Source: Streptosporangiaceae bacterium (lineage in GTDB: Bacteria > Actinomycetota > Actinomycetes > Streptosporangiales > Streptosporangiaceae). Taken from it: a stretch of DNA of 64,000 nt. This document shows positions 6,716 through 15,818 of the stretch, piece by piece. Position numbers and translations under genes: made by a program. Position 1 is the first letter of the stretch, and each line of letters opens with the position of its first letter. Below the pieces are notes generated by a model. The model was given only the letters and a program-made list of their open reading frames with translations. It searched no databases and had not been told where the DNA came from. The stretch covers positions 1 to 64,000 of the forward strand of contig JAOPYK010000007.1 of NCBI GenBank assembly GCA_025964695.1, given 5' to 3'.

Positions 6716-9373
6716 TCACAGTTCGCGCAGCACGCTGATGGCGGGGCGGCGGGCGAGCCGGACCGCCGCGGCGGACACCGCCGCCAGGGCGGCCAGGGTG
6801 ATGACGACGACGGTGACGAGGTAGAGCCAGGGCACCGCGAGGGCGGCGGGCGGCGGGTCGAAGACGCCGGTCAGCACCTTGACCAGCATCTGGGACAGCA
6901 GCCATCCGGAGATCGCGCCGGCGATGAGCCCGCCGATGGTGAGCACGGCGGCCTCCCCGAAGACGAACCCGCGCAACTGCCGGCCGGTGGCACCGAGCGC
7001 GGTGGCGATCGCGAAGGTACGCCGCCGTTCGGCCAGCCCCAGGGCGAGCACGAGGCCGCCCGAGGCCGCGGCGAGCACCAGCGCGAAGGCCAGCTCGACC
7101 CGGGTGAGGCCCGCGAGGTCGACGGCGGTGAGGCTGGAGCCGACGGTCTTGCGGGTGGTGGCGAGGTCGGTGACGGTCGCGGAGGGGCCCAGCCGGGTAC
7201 GGATCCGGTCGGCCACCGCGGCGATGTGCTGCCCGCCGGTGTCCACCAGGAACGCCCCGATCGCGGAACTGCCGGTCTTCTGGGCCACATAAGTGGAATT
7301 GGCGACGAAGAAGCTGTCCTTGGGCGCGGTCGGGAACTCCTTGACCACACCGGCGTAGTGGAACGGCACAGTGGTGAACTGCTTGGTCCGCCCGTCCTGC
7401 AACCGCAGATTGATCAGATCGCCGGGGCTCAGCTGGAAGTCCTTGACGGTTTCCGCGGACACCAGGATCGAGTCGGGCCGCGCCGCCAGGATGCCGGTGA
7501 GCTGCTTGGCCGTGCCGCCGGTGAAGTAGGCGTCCTGCAGCGCCGTGGCCTTGGTGATGGTGCCCGGCCGTACGCCGTAGAGGTCCTGGAGATCGGAGCC
7601 GACGTAGGCGAAACGGTGCTGGACCGGCTCGACGGCCTTCACTCCGGGTGTCGCGGCGATCTTCGCCGCCTCTCCGGGGCCGGCGACGGCGCCTGGCGAC
7701 TGGGTGACGGTGACGTCCGCGCCGTTGGTGAGCTGCGCGTCCGCCTCCGCCTGCTGCCGGTAGGTGGCGTTGAAGGTCGCCGTTGAGGCGGCGAAGGACA
7801 CCGCCAGGGCGAGCAGCACGATGGCGCGGGCCAGCGGGCGCCGCTGCCGGGACATGCCGCCGGCGACCGTGGCCGCCAGCCCGCCGGCCAGCGGGCGCAG
7901 CCCGGAGGCGAGCAGCCGTCGGCCGCGGCCGAGCACCAGGTCGGAGAGCCGCCATGCCAGCAGCGCCGCCCCGGTCCACAGCAGAGCGGGTCCGGCGAAG
8001 GCCCAGTAGGACACCGAGATGGCCGGAACCCCCTCGGGTGCCAGGACCAGCTGGTATCCGTTCCGGCCGGTGATGCTGAACACGGCCGCGGCCCCGGCCA
8101 GCAGGAGCAGGTCCACTCCGTAACGGGCCCACCAGGGTGAACGGTGACGCCCGACAGTGACGCGCCCGGCGGCGACCGTGGATTCGCGCATGTCGCGGCG
8201 GGCGGGCAGCAGCACGGTGGCGGCGGCGATGGCCAGCCCGGCCAGTGCGGCTCCGGCCGTCCACCCGAGGGCGGTCGCCGTGGTGGCGCCGAACCGCGCC
8301 GAGCCGAACGCCAGCTGCCCGACCAGGGCCGCGCCGGCCAGCCCGACCAGGCTGCCCACGACGCCGACGACCGCCGCCTCGACGGCGGCGAGCACCATCA
8401 GCTGGCGGCTGGAGGCGCCGCGTGTCCGCAGCAGCGCCTGTTCCCGGCGCCGCCGGGTCGCCCCGGCGCTGGTGACGGCGGCGGTCAGCAGGCCCGCCAG
8501 GACCGCGCCCGGCAGACCGAGGAACAGGAACAGCACCTGGGAGTACGAGGCGTCCTTACGGGCCGCGTCCAGGGCCGCGCCGAGGTTGTCGCCGACGGTG
8601 GCTCCGCCCGCGCTGCGCGCCTCGAGGTTGTGCGCCGCCGCGGTGATGGCGGTGAACGCCGCCGCAGGATCGGCGGGCAGCCGATGGGTACGGCTCACGT
8701 GGATCTGCTGGGTGACCAGGTCGGGCCGGGCTTTGGCGAGCGGGTCGAAAACCTGGTGCCAGCGCGACTGCGGAAGCAGGAGCACGTTGTCGGGCGGGGC
8801 GACGGGCTGTGCTCCGATGGGAGCTCCGACCTTCTGGAACAGGGAATCCGCCTGGGGCAGGTCCACGACGCCGTCGACGGGGACCCGTACTGGGGCGAGG
8901 CCGGCGCGGCCGATGGTCACGGTGTCACCGGGGCGGGCGTGCAGGTTCGCGGCGGTCTGCTGAGCGAGCAGCACTCCGCTGCCGGTTCCGGCCAGCGACC
9001 GCAGTTCGACGGGGAACGCGCTCGCGTAGTCGTCGGGGACACCGAGGACGACCCCGGGTCCGGTGGTCTGCGTGGTGCCGGCGGTGGCGCTGAACCCCGT
9101 GGTCTGCGCGAAGCCCACCGGCAGCGCGCGGCTCACCCCTGCCGCGGACCGGACGGTGCCGAGCACCGCCCCGGGATCGGCGCCGGATTTCACCTCCACC
9201 TGCCAGTCCACCGCCACACCACTGGCCGCCCGCGCGGTCATGGTGGCCTTGGAGACGGCCAGGAAGGCGCCGAGCGAGCCGAGCAGCGCGACTGCGACGG
9301 CGATCCCGGCGGCGACCGCGGTGAGCCGGGCGGCACGTTTGCGCAGCAGGCCCCGCACCCAGGTCCAGGTCAT
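6716..9373 (-). CDS. FtsX-like ABC transporter permease
   Basis: An 885-residue integral membrane protein of the FtsX/MacB/LolC superfamily. It has an N-terminal membrane segment (about residues 18-40), an extracytoplasmic domain, a first FtsX block with three membrane segments (about 275-395), a second membrane region and extracellular domain (about 420-760), and a C-terminal FtsX block (about 775-870). Such large permeases work with LolD-type ATPases in mechanotransmission, moving lipoproteins, peptides or drugs from the outer face of the membrane. The start overlaps the ATPase stop by 4 nt (ATGA), so the genes are translationally coupled. Substrate unknown. Confidence 0.9.
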   Translation of the reverse strand: MTWTWVRGLLRKRAARLTAVAAGIAVAVALLGSLGAFLAVSKATMTARAASGVAVDWQVEVKSGADPGAVLGTVRSAAGVSRALPVGFAQTTGFSATAGTTQTTGPGVVLGVPDDYASAFPVELRSLAGTGSGVLLAQQTAANLHARPGDTVTIGRAGLAPVRVPVDGVVDLPQADSLFQKVGAPIGAQPVAPPDNVLLLPQSRWHQVFDPLAKARPDLVTQQIHVSRTHRLPADPAAAFTAITAAAHNLEARSAGGATVGDNLGAALDAARKDASYSQVLFLFLGLPGAVLAGLLTAAVTSAGATRRRREQALLRTRGASSRQLMVLAAVEAAVVGVVGSLVGLAGAALVGQLAFGSARFGATTATALGWTAGAALAGLAIAAATVLLPARRDMRESTVAAGRVTVGRHRSPWWARYGVDLLLLAGAAAVFSITGRNGYQLVLAPEGVPAISVSYWAFAGPALLWTGAALLAWRLSDLVLGRGRRLLASGLRPLAGGLAATVAGGMSRQRRPLARAIVLLALAVSFAASTATFNATYRQQAEADAQLTNGADVTVTQSPGAVAGPGEAAKIAATPGVKAVEPVQHRFAYVGSDLQDLYGVRPGTITKATALQDAYFTGGTAKQLTGILAARPDSILVSAETVKDFQLSPGDLINLRLQDGRTKQFTTVPFHYAGVVKEFPTAPKDSFFVANSTYVAQKTGSSAIGAFLVDTGGQHIAAVADRIRTRLGPSATVTDLATTRKTVGSSLTAVDLAGLTRVELAFALVLAAASGGLVLALGLAERRRTFAIATALGATGRQLRGFVFGEAAVLTIGGLIAGAISGWLLSQMLVKVLTGVFDPPPAALAVPWLYLVTVVVITLAALAAVSAAAVRLARRPAISVLREL

Positions 9374-10173
9374 GGTCGAGGTCCACTCTGTGAGGTCGAG
9401 TTCGTCGAGGTCGCGGTCGAAGTGCTGGTCGAAGTGGTGGCAGAGGTACTGGTCGGGGAGGCGGATTCAGTGATCAACCGGCCGTCACGCATGGTCCACT
9501 GATCGTCCAGGCGGGTGGTGACCTTGGGGTCATGGCTACTGATGATCAGCGCGGCACCGAGTTCGTCGGCGGCTTCGAGCAGCACGGAGATGACCCTGTC
9601 GCCGGCCTCGTGGTCGAGCTGACCGGTGGGCTCGTCGGCCAGGATGAGCTTGGGACGGCTGGCCAGGACCCGGGCCACGGCGACCCGCTGCGCCTGGCCG
9701 CCCGAGAGCTCCTCGGGAAGCTTCGGCCCGAGATCGTCGATCCGCAGCCGGTGCAGGGCCTGGGTGGCCCGCTCGGTGGCGTCGGCGCCGGGCACGCCCT
9801 CGAACAGCAGTGGCAGCGCCACGTTCTCGGTGACGTCCAGCGCGGGCAGCAGGCTGGGGCCCTGGAAGACCACGCCCACCAGTCCGGGCCGGCCCTGTGG
9901 ACCGCCCCCCAGCGCGGGCCATTCGACGGTGCCGGAGGTCGGTGTCTCCAGTCCGCCCATCAGATGCAGCAGCGTCGACTTGCCTGAACCGGACGGTCCG
10001 GCGAGCGCGATCCGCGCGCCGGGCATCACCGCGCAAGAGACCGCGTAGACGGCGACGAGCGCGGTCGGCCCGGTTCCGAAGGTGCGGGCCACCTCCGCGC
10101 AGCGGACCAGCGCGGGGTCGGGCGGGGACGCTTCCGGGCCGTCACGCAATGCCTGTGCCGTGCGGGAGGTCAT
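9370..10173 (-). CDS. ABC transporter ATP-binding protein (LolD/MacB type) with Ser/Thr tail
   Basis: A 267-residue ATPase with Walker [10 protein letters not shown] (59-67), a Q-loop, signature [16 protein letters not shown] and Walker [13 protein letters not shown]. It overlaps the downstream permease start by 4 nt and the upstream ATPase stop by 4 nt, so the three genes form one operon. The last 30 or so residues are almost only Ser and Thr and are encoded by imperfect GT/GAGGTCG repeats (about 9380-9465). Family members normally end before this tail, which seems to be a recent low-complexity extension. Confidence 0.9.
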   Translation of the reverse strand: MTSRTAQALRDGPEASPPDPALVRCAEVARTFGTGPTALVAVYAVSCAVMPGARIALAGPSGSGKSTLLHLMGGLETPTSGTVEWPALGGGPQGRPGLVGVVFQGPSLLPALDVTENVALPLLFEGVPGADATERATQALHRLRIDDLGPKLPEELSGGQAQRVAVARVLASRPKLILADEPTGQLDHEAGDRVISVLLEAADELGAALIISSHDPKVTTRLDDQWTMRDGRLITESASPTSTSATTSTSTSTATSTNSTSQSGPRP

Positions 10174-10874
10174 GACAGCACCTTTCCGTCGAAGAGCCGG
10201 ATCACCCGATCGGCGGCGGCGGCCACCGCGGGGCTGTGGCTGGCCACCAGCACCGCCGCCCCCGCGCGGGCCCGGCTCAGAAGCAGGTCGAGGATCTGGG
10301 CCTCGGTGGCGGAGTCCAGCTCGCCGGTGGGTTCGTCGGCGAGCAGGACGATCGGATCGTTGGCCAGGGCGAGGGCGAGTCCGGCCCGGGCGGACTCACC
10401 TCCGGACAGCTCGCTCGGGTAGGCATGCGCCCGTGCCGACAGGCCCACCGACTCCAAGAGTTCCTTACGATCCGTACGGTGATCTTTTCTGGCGAGCCCC
10501 TGGGACAGGCTCAGGTTTCCCTCGACGGTGAGGTGCTCGAAGAGGTTGGCCGACTGGAACAACACCCCGATGTGGCGGGCGCGCAACCGGGCCCGCGTGG
10601 GCTCGGGCTGGTGGCTGATCCGCCGGCCCCCGACCAGCACCGTTCCGCCGTCGGGCTCGTCGAGACCCGCCAGGCACGACAGCAGGGTCGACTTCCCCGA
10701 TCCGGACGGCCCGGACACCGCGACGACCTCGCCCGGCGCCAGCGACAGGGAGACACCCTGCAGCGCGAGCGTCTCCTCTTCGCCGGCCCGGAAGAAGCGG
10801 TACAACGAGCGAGCCTCCAGGGCCTGGTCCGCGGGCTCCCCGGCACCGCCGGCCGGCGGACCGGCGGTCTCCAT
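10170..10874 (-). CDS. ABC transporter ATP-binding protein
   Basis: A second ATPase of the same operon, 234 residues from the ATG at 10874. Walker A is GPSGSGKST and Walker B is VLLADEPTGELD. The signature is LSGGESARAGLALALA, where the usual Q of LSGGQ is E. The ATG at 10874 was preferred to the longer frame because the upstream lipoprotein ends at 10883 and an AGGTGA ribosome site overlaps that stop. Two ATPases with one double-FtsX permease suggest an asymmetric complex. Confidence 0.88.
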   Translation of the reverse strand: METAGPPAGGAGEPADQALEARSLYRFFRAGEEETLALQGVSLSLAPGEVVAVSGPSGSGKSTLLSCLAGLDEPDGGTVLVGGRRISHQPEPTRARLRARHIGVLFQSANLFEHLTVEGNLSLSQGLARKDHRTDRKELLESVGLSARAHAYPSELSGGESARAGLALALANDPIVLLADEPTGELDSATEAQILDLLLSRARAGAAVLVASHSPAVAAAADRVIRLFDGKVLS

Positions 10875-10882
10875 GACGGAGG

Positions 10883-11530
10883 TCACCTGTTCCACCGCAG
10901 GGAGTCGGTGACGATGCGCCACGGGTCGACGTTGTCGGCTCCGGTCGGCCCCGACAGAGTCAGCACGACCTGCTGGCCGTTCTTCCAGAAGTCGTACCGC
11001 TCCACCGCGTCGGCGACGCTCTTGCCGGTCACGGGGTTGGGCGCCGAGTCCGCCCGGTAGGTGATGCGTATCGCCGGTCCGGCTTTGCGCTGCACGGTGG
11101 TGACGTCGCCCCCCGAGAAGCCGTGGGCGGTGGCCTGGATCTTGGGAAGCTCCTGCGAGCGGGCGGAGACGACGGTCGGGGCGGTCGCAACCGGCTGTGC
11201 CTCGACCCGTACGGTGTTCAGCTTGTCAGTGAACACAGTGGCGGCACCCTCCTGGGTGCGGGCCCATCCCTCCGGAACCTTGACCGTGTACAACCCGCCG
11301 GCGGCCGTGTAGGGCACGTAGACCTGGCTGTCGGGAATGTCGCCGGACGGATTGGACTCCTTGGCCGACGGTGTCTGCGCGCCGTTCTGCTGCGCACCGT
11401 TCTGCTGCGCGGCGTGCGTCTGACCCGGTGAAACAGAGCCGCCGGTGCCACCCCCGCCACAGGCGCCCAGCGCCGTGATCAGGGCCAGCCCGATGGCGGC
11501 ATGGCACGACGTACGGCGGACCACGTTCAT
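10883..11530 (-). CDS. Lipoprotein of the ABC operon
   Basis: A 215-residue lipoprotein with a clear lipobox LGAC (Cys24), then a Gly/Gln/Asn-rich linker and a folded domain from about residue 65 (YTVKVPEGWARTQEG) that ends SLRWNR. The form is that of small actinobacterial lipoproteins of the LpqN/PsbP-like kind. It is the first gene of the ABC operon and has a strong ribosome site (GGAGGACGACC before the ATG). It probably acts as the extracytoplasmic sensor or substrate-binding partner of the transporter or of the divergent histidine kinase (inference). Confidence 0.82.
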   Translation of the reverse strand: MNVVRRTSCHAAIGLALITALGACGGGGTGGSVSPGQTHAAQQNGAQQNGAQTPSAKESNPSGDIPDSQVYVPYTAAGGLYTVKVPEGWARTQEGAATVFTDKLNTVRVEAQPVATAPTVVSARSQELPKIQATAHGFSGGDVTTVQRKAGPAIRITYRADSAPNPVTGKSVADAVERYDFWKNGQQVVLTLSGPTGADNVDPWRIVTDSLRWNR

Positions 11531-11770
11531 GGTCGTCCTCCAGTGTCAACGGGGAGAATCCTGATTGTTCGACGCTAGGGAACGAGGGGAAAGCGCCGGA
11601 TTCTCCGTAGGCCAGAGGAGGGCAAAATCGGGCGCCGACGTACCACGGCGGTCCTGGCCGAAGGCAGACTGACACCGCAGGTGGCAGCTGGTAGGCGGCG
11701 GGTGCAGCTGCAGGGCAGGTGCAGGTGGCAGGTGGCAGGTGGCAGGTGGCAGGTCGTCCTTGGAGGCGCG
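11531..11770. promoter_or_regulatory. Divergent control region between lipoprotein operon and histidine kinase
   Basis: 240 bp that must carry both promoters. It contains a 7-bp tandem array, GGCAGGT, at 11714-11754 (five perfect copies and one 6-bp copy) just before the kinase start. The array could be slippage-prone spacing DNA or a row of regulator half-sites. No -10 or -35 box could be set with confidence. Confidence 0.5.
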
Positions 11771-13081
11771 GTGCGCAAGCGAATCGTCAGTCTGACCGTG
11801 CTGGCCGCCGTGCTGGCGATCGGGCTGTTCGGCATTCCGCTGGCCGCCGGGGTGGCCCGCTACTACCTGGCCGACGAGCGCGGGGAACTGCAGCGGGTCG
11901 CCGACGAGGCCACGCTCGCGGTGTCCGGTGATCTCCTGCGCGGCCGCGACTCCGCCGAGATGCCCACCGCCGAACCCGGCATCGCGCTCGGTCTGTACAA
12001 CCCGGTGGGTCACAAGATCGGTGGCCGCGGACCCGTGCAAGCGGACGCGGCGGTGCGCGGCGCCCTGCACGGCCACGTCACCAACGGCGATTCCGGCGGC
12101 GACCTCGTCGTCGCGGTGCCGGTGGCCGACAACGAACGCGTCGTCGCGGTGATCCGCGCGGCCACCACCCGATGGCAGGTGTACGTACGGATCGCCAGGA
12201 CCTGGCTGCTCATGGTGGCAATCGGCGCAGTGGCGATCATGCTCAGCTGGCTGGTCGCCCGCCATCAGGCCCGCCGGCTCGCCCAGCCGATCGAGGAAAT
12301 GGCGCAGACCGCGCAGCGGCTCGGTGACGGCGACTTCAGTGTCCGCACCCGACCCACCGGAATACCCGAGATCGACTCGGCCGGAGCCAGCCTGGACGCC
12401 ACCGCCGAGCGGCTCGGCACCCTGCTCACCCGGGAACGTGCCTTCTCGGCCGACGCCTCGCACCAGCTGCGCACCCCGCTGACCGGGCTGCGGCTGCGGC
12501 TTGAGGCCGCCCGTGACAACCCGCGGGTGGACACCCAGGCCGCGATGACCTCCGCCATCGCGGCGGCCGATCGTCTCGAGCGCACCATCACCGAGCTGCT
12601 GGCGCTGGCCCGTGACACCCCCCGGCGGACGGAACCGCTGCGGGTGAACACCCTGCTGGAGGAGGTACGGCAGAACTGGCATGCCGACCTCGCCGCGCGG
12701 GGGCGCCCGCTCCGCATCGAGATCGCCCCGGAACTTCCCGTCTGCATGGCGTCCACGGCCGCCGTACGGCAGATCCTCGACGTCCTCATCGACAACGCGG
12801 TACGGCACGGCGCCGGTGCGGTGACCCTCGGTGTACGCGAGTCCGGCGACGCCCTCGCCATCGACGTCATCGATGAGGGCACCGTCATCACCGACGACTC
12901 CGGCGACCTGTTCCGCCGGCGCACGGCGGCGAGCGGGCACGGCATCGGGCTGGCGATGGCGCGGAGCCTCGCCGAGGCGGAGGGGGGCCGGCTGCTGCTC
13001 AGCCGGCCGTCGCCGCCGACCTTCACCCTGCTGCTCCCGGCCAGGGGAATAACCCCGGCGGAGCCGGAGAACACAAGGTAA
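11771..13081 (+). CDS. Sensor histidine kinase
   Basis: A 436-residue membrane kinase from the GTG at 11771 (GGAGG at 11762-11766). It has a membrane segment at about 7-29, an extracytoplasmic sensor at about 30-143, a second membrane segment at about 144-163, HAMP at about 164-220, and a dimerisation domain with phosphoacceptor His231 in ASHQLRTPLTG. The ATPase domain has the N-box LIDNAVRHG and G2 box GHGIGLAMARSLAEA. The G1 box is weak (DEGTVI in place of DxGxG). It is divergent from the lipoprotein operon and is probably the partner of the response regulator at 5961 (inference). Confidence 0.9.
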   Translation: MRKRIVSLTVLAAVLAIGLFGIPLAAGVARYYLADERGELQRVADEATLAVSGDLLRGRDSAEMPTAEPGIALGLYNPVGHKIGGRGPVQADAAVRGALHGHVTNGDSGGDLVVAVPVADNERVVAVIRAATTRWQVYVRIARTWLLMVAIGAVAIMLSWLVARHQARRLAQPIEEMAQTAQRLGDGDFSVRTRPTGIPEIDSAGASLDATAERLGTLLTRERAFSADASHQLRTPLTGLRLRLEAARDNPRVDTQAAMTSAIAAADRLERTITELLALARDTPRRTEPLRVNTLLEEVRQNWHADLAARGRPLRIEIAPELPVCMASTAAVRQILDVLIDNAVRHGAGAVTLGVRESGDALAIDVIDEGTVITDDSGDLFRRRTAASGHGIGLAMARSLAEAEGGRLLLSRPSPPTFTLLLPARGITPAEPENTR

Positions 13082-13217
13082 ATATCCATCTAACCAACCC
13101 CTGTCTCCCAGTTCACCCGTGGGTTCCTAGCGTGACTCCCAGGACCGGCTCAGCGGTATTCAGACACCTCCGGGAGCAAGGCATGCACGGCATCACCCAC
13201 GACTCCTCCTCCATTCG

Positions 13218-13874
13218 ATGACGCCGGCTCTCGAGATCATCGACGTGTCGCTGTCCCACCGGCACGACGGGCACGAGATACCGGTCCTGCGAGGTGTCTC
13301 ACTCGTGGTTCAGCCGGGTGAGCTGGTCGCGATCATCGGCCCGCAGAGATCGGGCAAGTCGGCTCTGATCTCCTGTGCCGCCGGGATCACCGAGCCCGGC
13401 AGCGGCGAGGTACGGGTGGCCGGCACCCGCATCGACCGCCTCGACCCCACGGACAGAGCGATCTTCCGGGCCGGTCACATCGGTCTGCTCACCCAGTCCG
13501 GCCTGGACAACGCGATCAGCGTGCGGCAGAACGTGGACCACGCACAGCGCATCGCCGGGCGTTTCGACCCGCAGTGGCGTGAGGAGATGTTCAACCTGAT
13601 GTTCCTCACGGTGCACGCGTCGCAGCGGCCCGGCAGGCTCACCGGCGGCGACGCGGTGCGGTCGCGGCTCGCGGTGGCGCTGGCCAACCGGCCCGCCCTG
13701 GTGCTCGCCGACGAGCCGATCGCCGAGCACGAGCACGCCGCCGAGCGCGGCCTGCTGGACCTGCTGCGGCTGCAGACCGAGTACGGTGCCGCCGTGGTCG
13801 TCGCCGCCCGTGGCTCCGCCGCCCGGCGGGTCGCCGACCGCGTCGTGGAACTGCGCGACACCGCCGCCGTCTGA
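13218..13874 (+). CDS. Orphan ABC-type ATPase with degenerate motifs
   Basis: A 218-residue protein with the layout of a LolD-type ATPase, but every key motif is altered. Walker A is GPQRSGKSA (Arg for the second Gly), the signature is LTGGD (for LSGGQ), Walker B is LVLADEPIAE, and the histidine switch is replaced by AARGS. No permease is adjacent. It lies downstream of the histidine kinase with a 136-bp gap. ATP binding may survive through the GKS lysine, but turnover is doubtful. It may regulate the neighbouring transporter or be a decaying copy. Confidence 0.78.
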   Translation: MTPALEIIDVSLSHRHDGHEIPVLRGVSLVVQPGELVAIIGPQRSGKSALISCAAGITEPGSGEVRVAGTRIDRLDPTDRAIFRAGHIGLLTQSGLDNAISVRQNVDHAQRIAGRFDPQWREEMFNLMFLTVHASQRPGRLTGGDAVRSRLAVALANRPALVLADEPIAEHEHAAERGLLDLLRLQTEYGAAVVVAARGSAARRVADRVVELRDTAAV

Positions 13875-13910
13875 CCCCGGCCACCGGGCACCCGCAGGGA
13901 CCACCGAGGG

Positions 13911-14744
13911 TCAGCTCTTCCGGGCGGACTCCTCGTAGGCTCTCAGGACCTCGTCGGTCGGCCCGTCCATCCGGATGACGCCGGACTCCAGCCAGATCGT
14001 CCGGTCGCAGGTGTCCCGGATGGATCTGTTGTTATGGCTGACCAGGATGACCGTGCCGGCCTCCTTGCGCAGCTCGCGGATGCGGTCCTCACTGCGTTTC
14101 TTGAACCGCAGGTCGCCGGTGGCCAGAGCCTCGTCAATCATGAGAACGTCGTGGGTCTTGGCCGCGGCGATGGAGAACCGCAGCCGGGCGGCCATGCCGG
14201 AGGAGTAAGTGCGCATCGGCAGCGAGATGAAGTCGCCGTGCTCGTTGATCCCGGAGAACTCCACGATGTCCTGGTAGTGATCACGGATCTGCCGCGGGCT
14301 CATGCCCATGGCCAGGCAGCCCAGGACGACGTTGCGTTCGCCGCTGAGGTCGTTCATCAGGGCCGCGTTGACGCCCAGCAGTGAGGGCTGGCCATCGGTG
14401 TAGACACGCCCCTTGTGCGGGGCCAATAGACCGGCGACGGCCCTGAGCAGGGTGGACTTGCCCGAACCGTTACTGCCGATCAAGCCGACGGCCTCGCCCC
14501 GGTAGGCTGTGAAGCTCACTCCCTTGACGGCGTGCACCTCGCGGATGGCCGGGGATCTCCGACCGGCCAGCATCCGGCTCAGCGCCACGGTGGCGCTGCC
14601 CCGGCCGGCCCCGGCACCGTGGATCTTGTAGACGACGTGCACCCCGTCCGCGATCACGGTGGGCACCCGTACACCGGTCAGCGAGCGCGGTTCCGGCTCC
14701 CGCGTCACCGGCGGAACGCCGGCGAACGTGCGGACGTCATCCAC
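13911..14744 (-). CDS. Polysaccharide/teichoic acid export ATPase (Wzt/TagH-like)
   Basis: A 277-residue ATPase of the ABC-2 polysaccharide export type, with Walker A GSNGSGKST, the short signature TYSSGMAARLRFSIAAA typical of Wzt/TagH, Walker B LMIDEALATGD and switch VSHN. There is no C-terminal carbohydrate-binding domain, so it is the short TagH-like form. The GTG at 14744 was chosen for its strong GAGGAGGAG ribosome site. It overlaps the permease stop (14737) by 8 nt, which implies coupling. It works with the permease to export a lipid-linked glycan or teichoic-acid-like polymer. Confidence 0.9.
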   Translation of the reverse strand: MDDVRTFAGVPPVTREPEPRSLTGVRVPTVIADGVHVVYKIHGAGAGRGSATVALSRMLAGRRSPAIREVHAVKGVSFTAYRGEAVGLIGSNGSGKSTLLRAVAGLLAPHKGRVYTDGQPSLLGVNAALMNDLSGERNVVLGCLAMGMSPRQIRDHYQDIVEFSGINEHGDFISLPMRTYSSGMAARLRFSIAAAKTHDVLMIDEALATGDLRFKKRSEDRIRELRKEAGTVILVSHNNRSIRDTCDRTIWLESGVIRMDGPTDEVLRAYEESARKS

Positions 14745-15663
14745 GGCCGTACTCCTCCTCCGCCTTCCAGAAGAAGACATATCCCGCGGCCCCCACCACG
14801 ATCGCCCAGCCCAGCGCCAGCGGCCACACGTACGGCGGCAGGCTGCCGGCGGGCACCGAGTCGAGCAGCGAGTAGCGCATCAGGTTGATGTAGACCAGCG
14901 CGGGGTTGGTGTCGAGCAACACCGCGACCCAGTGCGGCGCGTGCGCGGTGAAGACCTTGAGGTTGTAGAACACCCCGGAGACGTACATCCAGGTGCGCAG
15001 CACGAACGGCATGAGCTGTGCCGTGTCGGTGGTCTTGGCGCCGATGCGCGCCACGGCCATCGCCAGCCCCGCGTTGAACATCGACTGCAACAGCAGCGCC
15101 GGGACGATCAGCAGCCAACGCGGCGTGATCGGCTCGCCGAAGCCCAGGACGATCACGACGAGCACGCCCATGGAGAACAGCAACTGCTGGAGCTGGATCA
15201 GGGTGAAGGCGATCGGCAGGCAGGCCCGGGGAAAATGCAGCGCCCGGATCAGCCCCAGATTGCCCTCGATGGACCGGGTGCCGGCCAGCACCGCGGACTG
15301 GGTGAAGTTGAAGACGAAGACGCCGGTGCACAGGAAGGGCACGAAGTTGGCGATCCCATGCCTGGTCCCCAGCAGCACCCCGAAGATCAGGTAGTACACG
15401 GCCGCGTTGAGCAGCGGGGTCATCACCTGCCAGATCTGACCCAGCCTGGCGCTGGTGTACATCGCCGTCAGCCGGGCGGTGGCGTAGGCCGTGATGAAGT
15501 GGCGGCGCGACCACAATCGGCGCGTGTAGTCGCCGAGGCCGGGCCGCGCGCCACTGACCGTCAGCCCGTACTTCATAGCCAGCGCCTCGGGGCTCAATCC
15601 CGCATCCGGATCGAGCAACGCCGCGTTGGATCTGCCTGGTCGGCTCACTTCATGCGCTCTCAT
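14737..15663 (-). CDS. ABC-2 polysaccharide export permease (Wzm/TagG-like)
   Basis: A membrane protein of about 308 residues with six predicted membrane segments after a soluble N-terminal amphipathic stretch. ARLGQIWQVMTPLLNAAVYY opens the ABC-2 domain, a pattern typical of Wzm/TagG permeases. The start is uncertain: ATG 15663 gives a family-like N-terminus, and an in-frame start at 15726 would add 21 residues. No strong ribosome site precedes either. It forms the exporter with the ATPase downstream. No glycosyltransferase genes are nearby. Confidence 0.85.
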   Translation of the reverse strand: MRAHEVSRPGRSNAALLDPDAGLSPEALAMKYGLTVSGARPGLGDYTRRLWSRRHFITAYATARLTAMYTSARLGQIWQVMTPLLNAAVYYLIFGVLLGTRHGIANFVPFLCTGVFVFNFTQSAVLAGTRSIEGNLGLIRALHFPRACLPIAFTLIQLQQLLFSMGVLVVIVLGFGEPITPRWLLIVPALLLQSMFNAGLAMAVARIGAKTTDTAQLMPFVLRTWMYVSGVFYNLKVFTAHAPHWVAVLLDTNPALVYINLMRYSLLDSVPAGSLPPYVWPLALGWAIVVGAAGYVFFWKAEEEYGRG

Positions 15664-15746
15664 TCGCGAGGGAACAGGGCACGTACGGTGCGTACGCGTG
15701 GCCGCCGCTGGCGCGTCCGCAACCATGCGGCCACCTTCGACGATAG

Positions 15747-15806
15747 AACGGTACCGTTACGTCGCACCGCCGATGGTAGTGATGGGCAGGATGGAACGCA
15801 ACCGTT
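15747..15806. promoter_or_regulatory. Two TetR-type operator candidates
   Basis: AACGGTACCGTT (15747-15758) is a perfect 12-bp palindrome. AACGCAACCGTT (15795-15806) is a second site with intact AACG/CGTT arms, and the two 17-bp contexts agree at 13 positions. They lie 48 bp apart between the divergent exporter and TetR genes. The second covers the expected -35 position of the tetR promoter. Autoregulation and control of the exporter are the natural reading. Confidence 0.55.
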
Positions 15807-15818
15807 TCGTCGTCGCGG

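Noticed and set aside
6123-8264. 713-codon open frame overlapping the response regulator and permease
   Set aside because: It crosses two well-supported genes and the terminator between them. It is Arg/Gly/Pro-rich with no motif.
9370-9470. Ser/Thr tail as a sign of a frameshift at the ATPase end
   Set aside because: The frame reaches a stop that overlaps the permease ATG in the usual 4-nt manner, so the gene end is natural.
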